A stretch of DNA of 64,000 bases from the NCBI GenBank assembly GCA_037074705.1, contig CM073590.1:239849101-239913100 (forward strand), given 5' to 3'. The translations under genes and the position numbers were made by a program. The notes below the pieces were generated by a model that was given only the letters and a program-made list of their open reading frames with translations, did no database searches and had not been told where the DNA came from. The number at the start of each line of letters is the position of its first letter. Within the stretch, counting starts at the first letter, position 1. Positions 34,500-48,321 of the stretch are shown here, in pieces. This stretch comes from Zhengitettix transpicula. Lineage: Eukaryota; Arthropoda; Insecta; Orthoptera; Tetrigidae.

Positions 34500-35230
34500 T
34501 TATCATTATACTTTTTTTTTGGATGTTTTCCTTATTTAGTAGAATCTCCTAATAAGAATGTTTAAGAATACTATAAATAAATTAGTGAAGTGATAATATT
34601 TTTTAATGTAATTCAAATAAGTTTAGGTATATATTATTCATTAGTGAAGTAAAGGGTGGGGGTGGGGGGGTGAACAAATATTGAGGACAAATTTCTAAGA
34701 TTTATTTTATTATTATTATTTTTTCTTCTTCTTTCGAAATTGTTTTATTTGTGTGGCGGATAGCACGGAGATTATTTGGAATTTGGCGCGCGAACTCCCA
34801 GCGACAAGGAAATCAAATTGCCAAAGATTACATGCCACGTCGCCGCAGAGAAGTCAGCTCAGTGTCGCCGCGACAATGTAAAACAAAAGAGTTTCAATTT
34901 TATTTGTGTGGGTGATAGCGCGGAGATTATTTGGGATTTGGCGCGCGAACTCCCAGCGACAAGGAAATCTAATTCCCAAAGATTACATGCCACGTCGTAT
35001 CAGCGAAGTTAGCTCAGTGTCGCTGCGACAATGTAAAACAAAAGAGTTTCAATTTTTTAATATTCTCTGTGATATTAGGCAAGCATGTTTGAATAATTTG
35101 TTTAAATGGTTGATCGAGTAGTTTATGTTTATCCGATTATGTATATTTGTCGAGTGCTAACATAGGAACCTCAATTTGTAATGTTTTTGTTTATATATTT
35201 GTTTTAGACTGCCACCGGGGACGATCCCAA
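34500..35230 (+). mobile_element. LINE 3' end copy 1, with an internal duplication
   Basis: The first 90 bp keep a broken protein end (VF..., NLLIRMFKNTINKLVK, stop at about 34592) like that at 36085-36235. The 3' UTR has a G-rich tract, GTTTTATTTGTGTGGCGGAT, TTTGGCGCGCGAACTCCCAG, and ACTGCCACCGGGGACGATCC. The segment 34745-34896 is duplicated in tandem at 34902-35053. Confidence 0.6.
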
Positions 35231-36084
35231 TAGCAGTTCTTAATATACATACATGTATTGAAAATAGCCAAGCTTTTGTTAAGTATTGCTTTTTGCGTAA
35301 TTAACGAAAAAATAAGCAGTGTTTAGGAACAGTGTATTTTTCTTCTGGTAGCCGAAGATATCCTGAACATCAAATTTAATTCCGTGGAATAGTGAAAAAC
35401 TTAAGGAAGCTTGTCTATATAAATTTTTAAAGTTGATTGCAAATGACTTGAAATTGCTATTAAAGCAACAGTAACCTAAGCCCACTTACCTGTTGACTTT
35501 AGTCCGAAGCATTTTGCCACACGACATCTCAGGGATGAAATTACTTACGGTCTCGTAGTTTATTCGCATGTCAAAGTTTTCCTTAATTTTTTTCTTCCCC
35601 TTGGGAAGTCTCGTGCCGTAATCTTAGCACTCCACATTCATCGTCGGGTTGTTTGCCGTGGTTTAGGGCACCGCCATTCGCGGAACGGTTGCGCGCGCAT
35701 TTGGATCCTTTGCATTATCTCGGACGCCGCTTTAATTGCGTAATTACGGGACGCCATTGTCTGCGTACTGATGTGGAAGTTTTCTCTAATGAGCACCGAT
35801 ATTTCGTCCTTATCGTCCGCATTACCTCCACCTTCCTTGGCTTGCTTCCTTGCTTTTTAAAAAACCTCTTGTCTTGGCCAGATATCGTCCAGACGGCTTA
35901 AGCTGGGAATGGCCGTTTCTTCCGCCATCATGGCTTCATTATGTATATTATTAAAAAAAAAAATGTTACTGACTCGTCCCATTTTCTCGAAATAAATAAT
36001 TAAATCCAGTATCATTTGAGAGTTAATTAATCTGTGCGATTCTGTTGAATTTCTCTTTCGGAAAACAGAAAATATTTTCTTCGT

Positions 36085-36640
36085 ACAAATTTAAAATCAA
36101 AACGAGCAGACGTAGGAAAATTCTCATTCCTAAACAGATCGATAGACGATTGGAAAAATTTACCTGCTTCAGTGTTTCAGGAGAATCTTCCAATAAGAAG
36201 GTTTAAGAATAATAGAAATAAATTCGTGAAGTGAACTGAAATATATTTTTTAAGTAATTTAAATATGTGAGGTGAAGTGTGGGGGCGAGTGAACAAATTT
36301 TCGGGACAAATTTCTGAGACTTATGTTATTATTATTTTCTTCCTCTTCTTCTTTCAAAATTGTTTTATTTGTGTGACGGATGGCACAGATATTATTCGGA
36401 ATTTGGCGCGCGAACTCTCAGCGACAAGGAAATCAAATTACCAAAGATTACATTCTATGTCGCCGCAGAGAAGTTAGCTCAGTGTCGCCGCGACACTTAA
36501 AACAAAAGAGTTTCAAATTTGTATATTCTCTGTGATATTAGGAAAGCCTATTTGAATGTTAAATTGTTGTTCGATTTTATCCAAAAAGTGTAGTGAGTCA
36601 ACTACAACGCATGCATATTTGTGGAGTCCTAAATAGGAAC
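36085..36640 (+). mobile_element. LINE C-terminus and 3' UTR copy 2
   Basis: A frame ending at about 36235 reads FLNRSIDDWKNLPASVFQEN then LPIRRFKNNRNKFVK and stop. The pattern NR.IDDWKNLP....V...L..FK is the usual last segment of several LINE reverse transcriptase proteins. The same 3' UTR as copy 1 follows, with TTTGGCGCGCGAACTCTCAG. Confidence 0.6.
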
Positions 36641-36644
36641 CTAC

Positions 36645-37262
36645 ATTATAAATAAATTAGTTAAGTGAATTTTTTTTATTATTTAATTTAAATAAGTTTA
36701 GAGAAGTGAAGTGTGGGGGGGAGAGAACAAATATTCAGGACAAATTTCTGTGACTTATTTTTTTTTTCATGTTCGTCTTTCAAAAATGTTTTATTTGTGT
36801 GGCGGATTTCACGGAGATTATTGGAATTTGGCGCGCGAACTTCCAGCGACAAGGAAATCAAATTGCCAAAGAATATATACTACAGCACAGAGAAGTTAGC
36901 TCAGTGTCGCCGCGACAATTTGAAACAAAAGAGTTCCAATTTTGTATATTCTCTGTGATATTAGGCAAGTCTGTTTGAATTTTTTTTAAAATTGTTGCTC
37001 CAGTTGTTTATCTTTATCCAAAAAGTCTAGTGAGTCAAGTGTAACGCAAGTATATTTGTGGAGTCCTAACATTTTTTATTACTCTTAAAAACTTTTTAAT
37101 CTTTTGATTATACAGTTAAGTTAATATATTTACAAGTATTTACAACAATTATTGCTAATAATTTACACGTGAGTCGTAACCTACATTTGTAATACTTTTG
37201 TTTATATATTTGTTTTAGACTGCCACCGGGAACGATCACAATCGGAGTTGGTAATATACGTA
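36645..37262 (+). mobile_element. LINE 3' UTR copy 3
   Basis: Begins within the last codons (INKLVK, stop at about 36672) and repeats the UTR through AACTTCCAGCGACAAGGAAA to GACTGCCACCGGGAACGATC. It is interrupted at 37072-37168 by a Jockey-like LINE tail on the minus strand. Confidence 0.55.
37072..37168 (-). mobile_element. LINE 3' tail fragment
   Basis: Matches the complement of 3065-3165: both contain TTGATTATACAGTT-like and TTTACAAGTATTTACAA-like tracts in the same order. It is a third copy of the Jockey-like 3' end, inserted within or beside the LINE tail repeats of 34.5-37.3 kb. Confidence 0.5.
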
Positions 37263-38758
37263 CATACGTCATATAGAGATAATTAATTTTTTCCAACCAT
37301 ATAAGCTTCCGCGGAAATTAATTTTTTTATTTAAACGGATTATCTGTAAAATTATGTTGAGGTAATAAGGAAATAAGGATCAAAATCAATTGTGTATTTC
37401 CTTAAAAAAAATTTTGGTCCGGAGTTGATAACAAACCATGACTGGAAGATTAAATCCAGTGTCCTGATTACCAGAAGTCCTTTATAGGTCAATTAACCGG
37501 GAAAATGCTACATTATTAAAAGAAGAAAAAAATAAAGAATTTAAATGCAGCGGGTAAACTCCTCGAGCATGTCATTCTTCCCACTTAAAAGTCGGCGTGA
37601 AGAATGTGATAGTTAACTTTGATTCGGTACATGTCTCCTCCGTAAAGTATTGTTTCTGATATACGTAGCAATGCTTGGAATTAAAAGGCTTGGGCCGTGT
37701 AATGGAGCCGCGTCCCATTACGATTATCTGGCTGCGATCTTCCCATTCTCATTAGGAGGTAAGGAAGGTGAGTTAATAATTGTGAAGGGTTTTAATGAGG
37801 TACGCGGAGGAAAAGGGCTGCTCGTTCGTATTTGCTATACAGAAGAAGAGGGGGGGGGGTTGACGAGGAGGCGAGGGAAAAGGGGGAACGGACGGCCTTT
37901 TTAAGAGGCCTACGTGTCGTTTTTATTTGGGAGCGGCTCTTTAAGGATTTAAATATTCGTGTTGAAATGACGGGGCACGGCTGAGCATATCTGAGGAATG
38001 CCAGGGGTGTCACGGACGGACCTCCCGATATTTCGCCATTAACATTCTACAGGCGAGGGACAAGCATCCAAAGAAAACTTCACAACACGCAAGTCATCTG
38101 CTCGAATATCACATTTTTTAAAAAAGTAAAAGCAAAACAGAAGCCATTAATCCAAAATTAAATGTTTCCATCAACCACACTTCTCATCTCCCACTATGAC
38201 ACTCATATTCTAAAACAGTCAGCCGACTCTCACAGGTTATCCCCAATTAAGGATGTGTTCATGTGCCTTGTTCCCATTTATTTAAATCTTTCCTGCCTGA
38301 CATTACATTATTTTTCTTTTAAAAATCATCAATTTATCATTTACGAAAAAAATTGAAGTTTTATTATGTCTTCTTTTACGAAGACAAAATCGTTATGTTA
38401 AAAAGGGCTGTTGACATTGACGTAAAGAATTAACCATAAACAGCCTCCAAGTTTTTAATTTTATTAAATAAAATCGGTTTGGAAGCTTTCAACTAACTTG
38501 TCACAATCATCCTATATGAACAATCATATTATCTATATAAAAGTATCAAGTTAAAATAAATATAGTTTTATATTAGTGACGAAGTACCCAGATGCACTAA
38601 TAATTATAAAGTTAATGAAATTTTAATTATAGTGACAGTAAATTATGTTGTGCTGATGTTTTTGCAATGTATTTTAACTTGATGTTTTTATATAAGTAGT
38701 AAACCTTTTGATTGTTGATTCAGGACGATTTTGACAAGCTAGTTGACAACTTCCAACC
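37263..38758. other. No gene seen
   Basis: Mixed sequence; purine-rich tract at 37838-37890. No repeat family or coding pattern recognised. Confidence 0.5.
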
Positions 38759-39350
38759 GATCTATATAATGAAAAAAGGATGTATATTTGTATGTATCTA
38801 TTTCGTTATTTTCTATACAATTTTAAACGCGTGGACAGATTGCAACGAAACTTGCTACACATATTCTTCAAAACACGATAAACGGCACTGTGTGGAGGGT
38901 GAGAAACCCCTAGCATAAATGTGGAAAGAATAACGTGATAATTTTGTGTTAAATAACTGCGCGCCAAGGAACCGTGACGTCACGCGGGAGAGAGAGAGAG
39001 AGAGAGAGAGAGACGTTACTACGCAACGAGCAAAGAAAATAGTTCCTTTTTCGTAACGAAATAAAGCAGAAATATTTTCATTGAAAAAAAGTATAATTTT
39101 ATCCCGTAATACTGCATCGAATGATGACAAAAAAACGTCACAGTCATTTGGCGCGCAGTAATTTAACACAAAATGATCACATTTTTTAATTATAATTCTT
39201 TCCGCCTTTATGATAGGGGTTTCTCACCCCCACAGAACCGTTTCTCGTGTTTTTAAGAATATGTGTACCAAGTTTTGTTTCAATTTGTCCACGGGTATAG
39301 AGTTTAACGTAAATACATACGTACATACATCCTTTTTTATTATATAGATT
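38759..39350. repeat. Family A foldback element with long inverted arms
   Basis: The ends are inverted: ATCTATATAATGAAAAAAGG at 38759 and, on the other strand, the matching ATCTATATAATAAAAAAGG ending at 39350. The arms (about 38759-38982 and 39140-39350) share (TATG)n, GTGGACAGATTGCAAC-like and GTTAAATAACTGCGCGCC-like tracts. The middle holds a (GA)n run (38988-39013) and a TGACGTCA. It looks like two family A heads joined tail to tail. Confidence 0.6.
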
Positions 39351-40574
39351 GGGTAGTGTATTGCGTGAACATACTGTTATTATTTACGTCAGGATTTATG
39401 TCTAATTAGAAAGGTATCAGAGAATGCTTCGGGAAGTATTAAGGTGAAATGTATCCAGTGGAGACACGTTAGTCCAGAAAAATGCCACGACAGGAATTAT
39501 TTATAATTCAGGATTAATAAGAATGATTTATATGTATGTTATGGTCATCACTGCACTGTGGAAAGAAAGACTTTGAGACACCTTTCCAGGTTTCACATAA
39601 AAATACAGCCGTAGGATATTTATTAAGTTTCTTCAATTATGGCAGAGAGAGAGAGACCCTGACCTTTCCAACTTGTTGAAAAGATCCAGAGAAATTCTAT
39701 CCAGAGGCTCAAAGTTGAGAACGCGGAACAACTTCCACGAACAAAATGGAAGTGAAGGGCGCCAGTCTTGAGAAAGGTAACAAACTGTGTTAGTCACGAA
39801 CAACGGACAAGCGACACTCGGTTATTATGAAATTAATGTGAAACGTACTGCTAATGACGCACGACGTTTCCACAGCCTTTTACGTCCATCGTCGTCGTCA
39901 TCACTGTTACTCCGACTCGTGACGTCGACCATATCCAAGCCATTTCAAGGGACAGTAACCCTACAGCACTGGAAAGAGCCGTATCGTAAAGGCGCAGCAG
40001 CTCAGAGGCTGGAATTCCAGGGCTGCGAAGGACAGCCACTTGCCACATTGCGACTCACCCAAAACCAGACACGCGTGTGTGTGTGTGTATTCCCCAGAGT
40101 AGTAAGCCATTTGATATTGCGCTCATTCGCCAACTCACATCGTCAAAAAAAATATTACTGATTTTTTTCCCCTGTTTAGTGGAATCCTGGTGGTCCTGGC
40201 CTTATATTAATGTATACCACAATTTGTGTCAGGTACTGAAATCAGTTTGACCGGAAAAGAAAATGGAAACAAATACTTCTAATTACAAGTTCCACAAGAA
40301 CGCGTCTTTTGTTATTAAATATATTTATAAAAGACATTATGTATTAAACATATCATATTCTCATTATGATTGAACAAAATATATTGCAAACACTCAGGTT
40401 TCATCTCTAAGAGAAATATCTCTTTTGTTCATTTCAATAGATTTCCATTCTTGATTACGAGATTTGAAGCACCAGTTATTTTATTTCCATACTTTAAAAA
40501 CCGTCGCAGTCGCAAAATGCGACTATTGTATTATTAAAAAAGGCAGAGAGGAACTGTGCATCAATAAGCTGTAT
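39351..40574. other. No gene; possible worn Penelope tail
   Basis: 39850-39905 on the minus strand has a GACGACGACGATGGACG tract ahead of GTGGAAACGTCG, reminiscent of the second hammerhead box, but the first box is absent. Confidence 0.35.
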
Positions 40575-40895
40575 AGTTCCAGGGGGTCGTACGCAGTGGG
40601 CATACGGTAAGAGCTGTTGGAACAGTCGGCCAGCTGCCTCCTAAACTGGTTGAGGCACGGAGAAGGAAATGCTGCGTCCCCACAGCAAACCACTTCTCCA
40701 GCCGACCTACTTGATGCAGGTTTTCTACGGTGTATCCTGCATCACTTTTAAGCGAATTTCCGAGTAGGATCCTTAAACTATAACCCGGGGGCCCTAGTTA
40801 ACCTTTGGCTAGGTTGCTCTACCCTTCCGCATCCCCCCTTTCAATCCACCACGTTGATTACCCTCATGTAGCCTGTTGCTATGGGGAAAAAAACT
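40575..40895 (+). repeat. Family C copy, truncated
   Basis: Contains GGCCAGCTGCCTCCTAAACT, then GATGCAGGTTTTCTACGGTG with the partner TCCTGCATCAC, and ends ATGTAGCCTGTTGC. Confidence 0.55.
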
Positions 40896-43800
40896 GTGCA
40901 TCAGCCGAGGACCTGAGAATAGATAGAAGTACGTCTGTGAAGCTAATAGGGTTACATTGTTGAAGGAATGCCTTTGGAAGAAGTTCAATATTTAGAATAT
41001 TATTAATCCGGGTTCCCATTGCATAACTGATATAATTGGAAGCAGGAATAATAAATAATTCCTGACAAGATTCGAGTAGATAACATAATTACACGAATGA
41101 GAAAACACAGATATATTACATTTTATTACTCCTGATCTTAATATATTTGTACCTTCTCCTTCTTACATTTATGTTCACTTCTTTTATTCTCTCTGCAAAC
41201 CTCTTCAACATCCTCATTCTAATTATAACCCCAGGAAAAAATATTAATAATATTGGAAGAATATCCTGCGCATTTTCATTCATTCAAATTATTCGAACTG
41301 AAGACGAAGCGACTGCTTGATGCACTAGCATCATTACATGCATACTGGAGAGAAATTTTGGCACGATAAACTGTACGATTATGGAGAAAACTCGATGAAA
41401 GACCTCATCAGAGAAATCAGAAAACATCAAAGCAAAGAAACGCCAACAAGTAACCGCTCAGGGCGAAGATACAATGTAAGCCAAAGCCGCCATCTTACTT
41501 ATTTAAGCCTGATTCACATCGCCGATTTTTTGGCTATTGAGACAGTTAATTCGAGTTTCCCAAACATTCGCGAAAGTCAAGTATTTGAGTCGGGATGATT
41601 AACACGTCTCAAGAGTTTGGCCAGACACGCGAGGTTTTCTTTGGCAAGGTTTCGGCGACGAGCCAGTGAAGTCATATATATACACAGACACACACACACA
41701 CACACGTGTCAATGGAACATTACGTCGACGCTGCTTCAGACTACTGTAGTCTGGACGTGTAAATCACGCCCACGTCCTTGGGGCAAGAATTTGCTCATAA
41801 TTTTGCTACAAAGGATACTCAGAATATTTATTTTTACAACTCTAGAAGACACTTGTACCGTAATCAGAACTTTCTCCTCCCCCTCAATACTAAAATTTAG
41901 ATGACTAACCACTATTCACGTTAATATAAACATGTTTACTGACAGTCACTTTTGTAAATTAAAAAATATATGTATCATTCACAGGTGATCCTGGTGACTG
42001 AAAGGCTACGGACGTTTATTCATTTTTTAAACTCCCATTTATAAAAAAGACAAGAGGGAGAAACGAAGAAAAATTACAAATATTTACTTTACTTAATGGA
42101 TGAGTAGCTGAATGCAAAATTTGCCTGAAAAATTGTGGTTTTTTTTCCTGGAAACGTCGGGAGTGAACTTCAGAGAAAGTTACAACATAAGAGTAGTGTA
42201 GAGCAGTGAAGTTTAATTACACGGTTACTCATTAATTTGTTAATTAGTTATTAAAAATCTGTTAAATATTTTGTCAGAAAAAATCAGACAGTATTGTAAA
42301 TTCGCTGACAAATAAATTTAAATATAATTTTAAAAAAAAACATTGTGTTTCTCTTTGACAATGTTAGTGAAATCGGTCAAAGTTCAGTTAAATGACAAAA
42401 CAAGGTATAAATATGAAATTGTACTAAAGGGTGTCTATTTTATTAAGAGTAGATGAGTATAAGTGAGGCAGGAGTGTGAGTAAATGGAAGAAATTTGGTT
42501 CTCGTGTCTGCGGCCAGTTTGCAGACTTTTCCTAGAGGCCGCAGTCCCGCCAAGCAGGCGTGCGTTGTAGGTTGCTGCAGTCTTCCCGCTAGGCGTAGTG
42601 AGGCCGCGGCAGCAGACGCCAATATAATAATTAAAATCAGTTCCATGAGAGAGAAAAATAAATTAGACTCTCACTACGTGATACTGACCATTAAAAGAAT
42701 AAGTTTTAAAAGGCTAAAACATTTATTAATTAAATTTTCGACGAAATTTATTTAGAAGGTCTGAAAGTAAAACGTGTCCATTCGTAAACAGTCGATTCCA
42801 ACATGAAAAAATTTTTCAAAATCGGGAGGCGATAGAAAGAATTCTTTGGGAACGATAAAGAGACGAAGATAGTGGAGGACAACAAGACAAAAAGGTACAA
42901 GAGAGAAGAGAAAGTGGAAGAAGAATAAGAAACGAGAAGGGGAATAGGTTGTAGTAAGTACTTTTGAGGTAAGAATACATGCAATATTACGGTTAAAGTA
43001 AAAATGGTAAGTAAACAAGAAGTGTATTTCAATTTAGAAGGATAAGATGTATGAAACTGAATTGTAAGAAAAACCTGAGACAAAGGGAATTTTTGAAACG
43101 GGATAAAAATCGAACAGATACACTAGTGAATTAATTTTATGACGTTAAAGTGGAACGGAAGCATATCTATTCATGTGAATAACTTCACTCATTACAAGAA
43201 TAAGGCGACAAACTGGATTAAACCAGATTCGATTAAATTATTTTTGCAAGATATTAGACAAGATGAACGCGAAATCAAAGTTTCTCGGGAAGGAACGTTG
43301 CAATGGCTCGAAGGCACAGAAAAACAAACGTAAAAAGGAGAGTGCAAGTAAAGAAGAGTTTTTTTCCCTCCATACATTCTAAGGAGAGTAGGAGCGAGCA
43401 ATGGGTGACCTTGGATCTGACTTCCCATTGGCCGAATCTCGAATCCCGTGGTAACGGCTGAGGAGATCTGCCAAGGTCGACGCGCCTCATACCAGCCAAC
43501 ATATGATCGAACAGCTTGAACCTTATCCTTCCTAAGGATTCCTTTATGTGGATCATATGACACTGACCTTTCCATAACATCAAGGTACACGCCGTGGAAC
43601 TGTTTTAATTATTTCCCGCTCTCCGGCTACTGCATAAATAATGCACGCTTATCTTTCCAGTATATTTGTTGGTCCATTAAGAAGTCTTCTTTATTTTACA
43701 AACATGACCTTTTTTTTGTGAAGAAGTGAGCAGCAGTTTCTTTTAATTTATTTACAGATCTCAAGTATTAACATTCTAAGTTTGTAGGTTGTTTAGAGTC

Positions 43801-46489
43801 TCTCACAATCGTCCTCCTCTGTGCGATTTCTCTTTCCAAATATATTGTGGTGACCACCAATATGTGTAATTAAAGGATTTTTATAATTTATTTAATATTT
43901 GTATTGTCAGCGTAATATTGTGGCCCAGGCATCGTCGGCAACAGTCAGCGTTGCGTAAGAATGTGGAGTTTTCAGACGATATTGTTGTCGGCGGCGTTTT
44001 GAGGTGGGAAAGCTTTGACTAGAGCAGTACAGGCTGCGATATGAACTGAGACAGTAACGTTCAGCATGCGTTTGGAGGAGGAGAGAGGTCGACGATGGCG
44101 AAGCGGACGAAATTGTGTGTTGGAAGAAGTAAAGGAGTTTTGGAGGTTGTAAAATTAAAAGTCAACGAAAGCAAAAACAGCTATTAAAAGTATCGGAATG
44201 AGAAAATGAACGAGTTACGTGTGAATTGTTAAGAACGTAGTAGTGGATGTTGTTGAAGGGGTATTGTCTGTGGTGAGGCACTCAAGCGTGTACGTACTGA
44301 CGTAGGTTGTGTGAAAAGTGAAATACCATGGCCTATTAATTAAAATCTTTTAAATTATTTGTTTAAGTGAATAAGTAGTGTTACATGAGACCTGCTCTGA
44401 TGTTTGATATGTACGAAATTTTCGCTGTAAACCTAGTATCAAAAATTGAGTACCGTCAGATATCTTAAGATTTCATCAAATTTCTATAGATTTTTCTTAT
44501 GCTAATATTTCTCATGTAAATTTAATTCAACATTTTATAATATGTTGTTTTTCTTTTTTTAATTTTGTTATATAAATGCAGGTTACTGTAACTGTTAGAT
44601 GTGCCCGATATGTGGCCCTAAAAGTCAATAAATACGTGGCAACTATGTAAATGTTTGGTATAAAATCTGACTAAATATCAACGGTAATAAACTTTTTTTA
44701 AAATAAAATTTAATTGTTAAAGTTATTTCATTTATCAAATGATAATTGATCACATTACTTGACTACATCGTGGGACTCTTTGTTATATTTCTGAAGTGAA
44801 TACTACAATATATTAATGATTCACAACCATGTCTTGGAGATAATATCAACCAAATCACAATTCACGTATTCCAGAATAGACTCTGTAAACGTTTCATCTT
44901 TCCTCGTGGACTCTCTTGACACCAATTTATATTGTTAATTATTGGGAAAAATATCTTATATTTAATTTCACTTAAAACATATTGATTGAACATTATTCAC
45001 CATGGACACCCACTCATTTCCCCGTATACGACCCAAGTCATTAAACCCCAAGAACTTATTCCTCAGGCTCATGTAATTTATATTACAAGGTCAAGTAAAT
45101 GGTACTATTACGTTTCACTGCGGCAATCCCAGACTGATTTTTAAATTTATTCTACAAATATATATGTGTGTGATAAAAAAAATTAGACCCCTTACTCTGC
45201 TGAATGTATTTTATTTAAACTGTATCACGAAGAAACTATATTAAATATTGATGAAAGCGTTACGAAGTGACTCTCTCAGGAATACTCCAGTCTTGATCCA
45301 CGTCAGCCGATGTGTATCGTTAATTCTGCGGACTACATCCCGTCTATAATTTAATATAATGTTAAGACTCACAACGCTCTATAAATTATTGATCAGCTTA
45401 GAATCAGATTTGTGTAAAGAAAAATACAATCTCCTAATATTTCTCAATTATTTATCGCCCGCATTTAACAAATAATTTAATCCGTCATCCCAGGAGATAA
45501 AGAAGTGCCGAAAGTTACTCTGGAATATTTCTATCGACAGGAAATATTCCATTTCCCCGGGAAAAAATAAATGATTGCAAGGTAGAACGAAACTATCTCG
45601 CCGCTACTCAAGAAAGATATGCGGAGGAAAATGTCGGCAGATAAAATTCCTCCGCGCATTCGTAAGTGATACATCAAAATGACGAAATGCCAATTTTGCC
45701 ATTCCCGATAATATGAGAGAACATGCCTGCTGGAGAAATTTATCGTAAAATTCTTATTACAAGTCTTTCTCAAGCCAGTCCATTCCTAAATTAACAAACT
45801 GTCCTTTTTACCTGAGATCTAGCATAAAACGGGGCTAAACGAATTTTATACGCGAATAAAATAAATTATTATTATTCGTAATAGCCAGTTATACATTGTT
45901 TTGCTGTCGTTATTTTGTGTTAAAAAATTATATATAAAAGGTTTATTTTATGTGCAAGTTGTCCACGCATTTGAAAAGAATCTTCGGTCGGACAGTTTCG
46001 TGACGTAGTTTCATAAGCGGTCAGCCAACCACAAAGAAACAAAAAAAAACTTGTCTCACTTTCCATGCTCGTTGCGAATTCAAGGTTTTCTTGTCCATTG
46101 GAGATGGTCTGGTGTTTTTATAATGATGTTTGTACCGCCACGGCTACGTAACTCAACTTCGTGCTTCGTCCCCAAGTTAAGAACGAAACACTGCCAGTTA
46201 AAAAGAAAGAACTAATTAATATCCAATAAAAGCAAAGGAGGTGAAATAAATGTGCTCCACAAGATGTATACAGGTTAATATAACATGTACAACTATCACA
46301 ACAGTAAAACCATTAGATTGTAAAGTGTCCTGAATTTTTTAAGAAAATTAAATTGGTCACGTTACGCCAGAAAATACTAACACAGGAAAGGCTACGTCTT
46401 AGTCACCCCAAATCCCGACCACTACTCCCTCAGGAAAACGCTCGTTCGGTTACAGCAACGGAATGATTTTTTTGTAGGTGTTGACAGAC
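40896..46489. other. 5.6 kb without a supported gene
   Basis: An ATG frame at 41338-41598 (86 codons, starts MHTGEKFWHDKLYD) and one at 43139-43333 are unrecognised and lack context. 42490-42615 is a GC-rich island. 43900-44110 is moderately GC-rich. The rest is AT-rich. Confidence 0.45.
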
Positions 46490-46745
46490 TATGTATAGGG
46501 CAACTCCCCTCTTATAGCATAGGAAAGGGAGTGAAAATGGGGATGTGGATGCGGAAAGGTAGAGAAAGGGTTAACTAGGGTCCCAGGGGCTATGGTTTAA
46601 GGATCTTACCCGGCAATTCGCCACAAAGTGATCCAGGAAAAACCCTAGAATAACCTGCATCAGGTTGTTCGGGCATTTAGTACTTGTCCCACGCCCTTCC
46701 GATGGCGGGAGAGGGATTTGCTGTGGGGTCGCAACTTTCCCTTCT
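46490..46745 (-). repeat. Family C copy, reverse, next to a long TA run
   Basis: Reverse copy of the distal half (GGTTAACTAGGGTCCCAGGG, GATCTTACCCGGCAATTCGC). A (TA)n microsatellite begins 20 bp beyond it, at 46766. Confidence 0.55.
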
Positions 46746-46763
46746 CCGTGAATGAAACGCGAT

Positions 46764-46765
<2 letters not shown>

Positions 46766-46808
<43 letters not shown>
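46766..46808. repeat. (TA)n microsatellite
   Basis: About 21 TA units, the longest in the window; directly beyond a reverse family C copy. Confidence 0.9.
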
Positions 46809-46809
<1 letters not shown>

Positions 46810-48321
46810 CAAGAGATAAGAGGAACGAAACGTTCGCGCGCAAAACCAAGCTGTAAATCTAAAGATTACGATTTTCGTATGTGTGTGTATTTTATCAATT
46901 AAAAATCAACATTTCTGAAGATGCTATCTGTCATTAGAGCATCCACTCTATTAATTGTCTGGTGAATAATAAGTGAACCGAATAGAATATAATTTTTCTT
47001 CTTCTAATAATTTAACATCAGTTATAATTTTTGAGGCGATAATTTTCAGTAATCGGGGAATAAAGAGACGAAATATGAAAGTAATTAACATTAACTAATT
47101 GTTAAATATTGTGGTTAATCCTAGTGTACAATTAATTTGGGTATAAATAGTTCTTCCCTTCAAGAAACTATGTGGCAGGGTTTTTTATCTTCAAACTCCC
47201 TCGTCGGTTTGTCTGCATCATTCAAATTTTCCAGAGAGATCAGTTATAAATATCCCTCTAGAAAAAAAATGTCGTCTGAAAGTCGTAAAGAATAAATATT
47301 TTTGAATTTATCAAAGTGTTATCTGGAAACACTGAAAGACGCAAGACAAAAATGCTACCACCTTAGATTATTTTTTCTCGATTATTAATTAGCGTTAACA
47401 ATGGTAATTTACATACCTTAACAATTGTAATTACTTGTATTGCTGAAATATTCGATAACATAGTTAGCGGATGTGCGGGTTGCCTACTCAGTATTTAGAA
47501 GGAACGGAAGCAGATTGGAGCTAATTGAAACATATATATTGAGGGACGACGTGGTCGTAGAGAGGAAAGCTCTTTGAGTGCTTCCTGGTCGTGCACTGCA
47601 ATTACTGTACTTGTGTGGATCCAGCCCTGGATGTGATTGTTCGCAAATTGACACGGAAACGATTTTCTGAGGAGTGAGGCCGAGCTAAGGCACGGATGGA
47701 ATCCCTACGACGTATCAACATGTGTTAGGGGCCAATAACGCATTACCCAAGTACTTGAATGTCTTCCCTGCCCACCACCTACCTCCCGATTATTTCCCAT
47801 AAGATAAAGAGTCAGTTTATCCGAAGCCCGTTAATTAAGAGAGAAATAACTAACTACGGGCAGGTGGAGCCAAGGACGACTGAAATTACACGCAGCAAAC
47901 CGGCTGGCTGTATTGTTACTCAGTCATTAATTTATCATCAAAGACGTCGGGCAGGAAGCCGGCTCATTACCTTCGACTCGTTGCAATATCGCAAAACGCC
48001 CATCTCTCTCTCTCTCTCTCCCCGTACCACCACACACACACAGACGACATAGCATAGTCGAACTTTTTTATTATTATTTGAAAAATAAATCTACGACAAC
48101 CGTTGAAGTCGTTACCAGAGACAAGATTTCATTAACGGCGAGCAAATATTGGCGAATGTCAGATAGCTTCTGAGGAACTCTCTCTTCTTTTTTAACCCCT
48201 TTGATGAAGCACAGGTGTACGAAAAGAAGAGAAAAAAAAAGAGATAGGCTACGTAAATTACTGCTAGAGCTGAACGACGACAAGCTGCCAAGATAGGCAA
48301 AGGTGAAGTGAAGAGTGCGAA
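46809..48321. other. No gene seen
   Basis: AT-rich with a TC run (48003-48020) and CA run (48028-48040). Confidence 0.5.

Noticed and set aside
39850..39905. Possible further hammerhead motif
   Set aside because: Only the GAAACGTCG half is present; no CTGANGA box at the right distance.
42748..43083. Hydrophobic minus-strand frames of 88 and 111 codons
   Set aside because: Two overlapping frames on purine-rich DNA, no family resemblance, no context.
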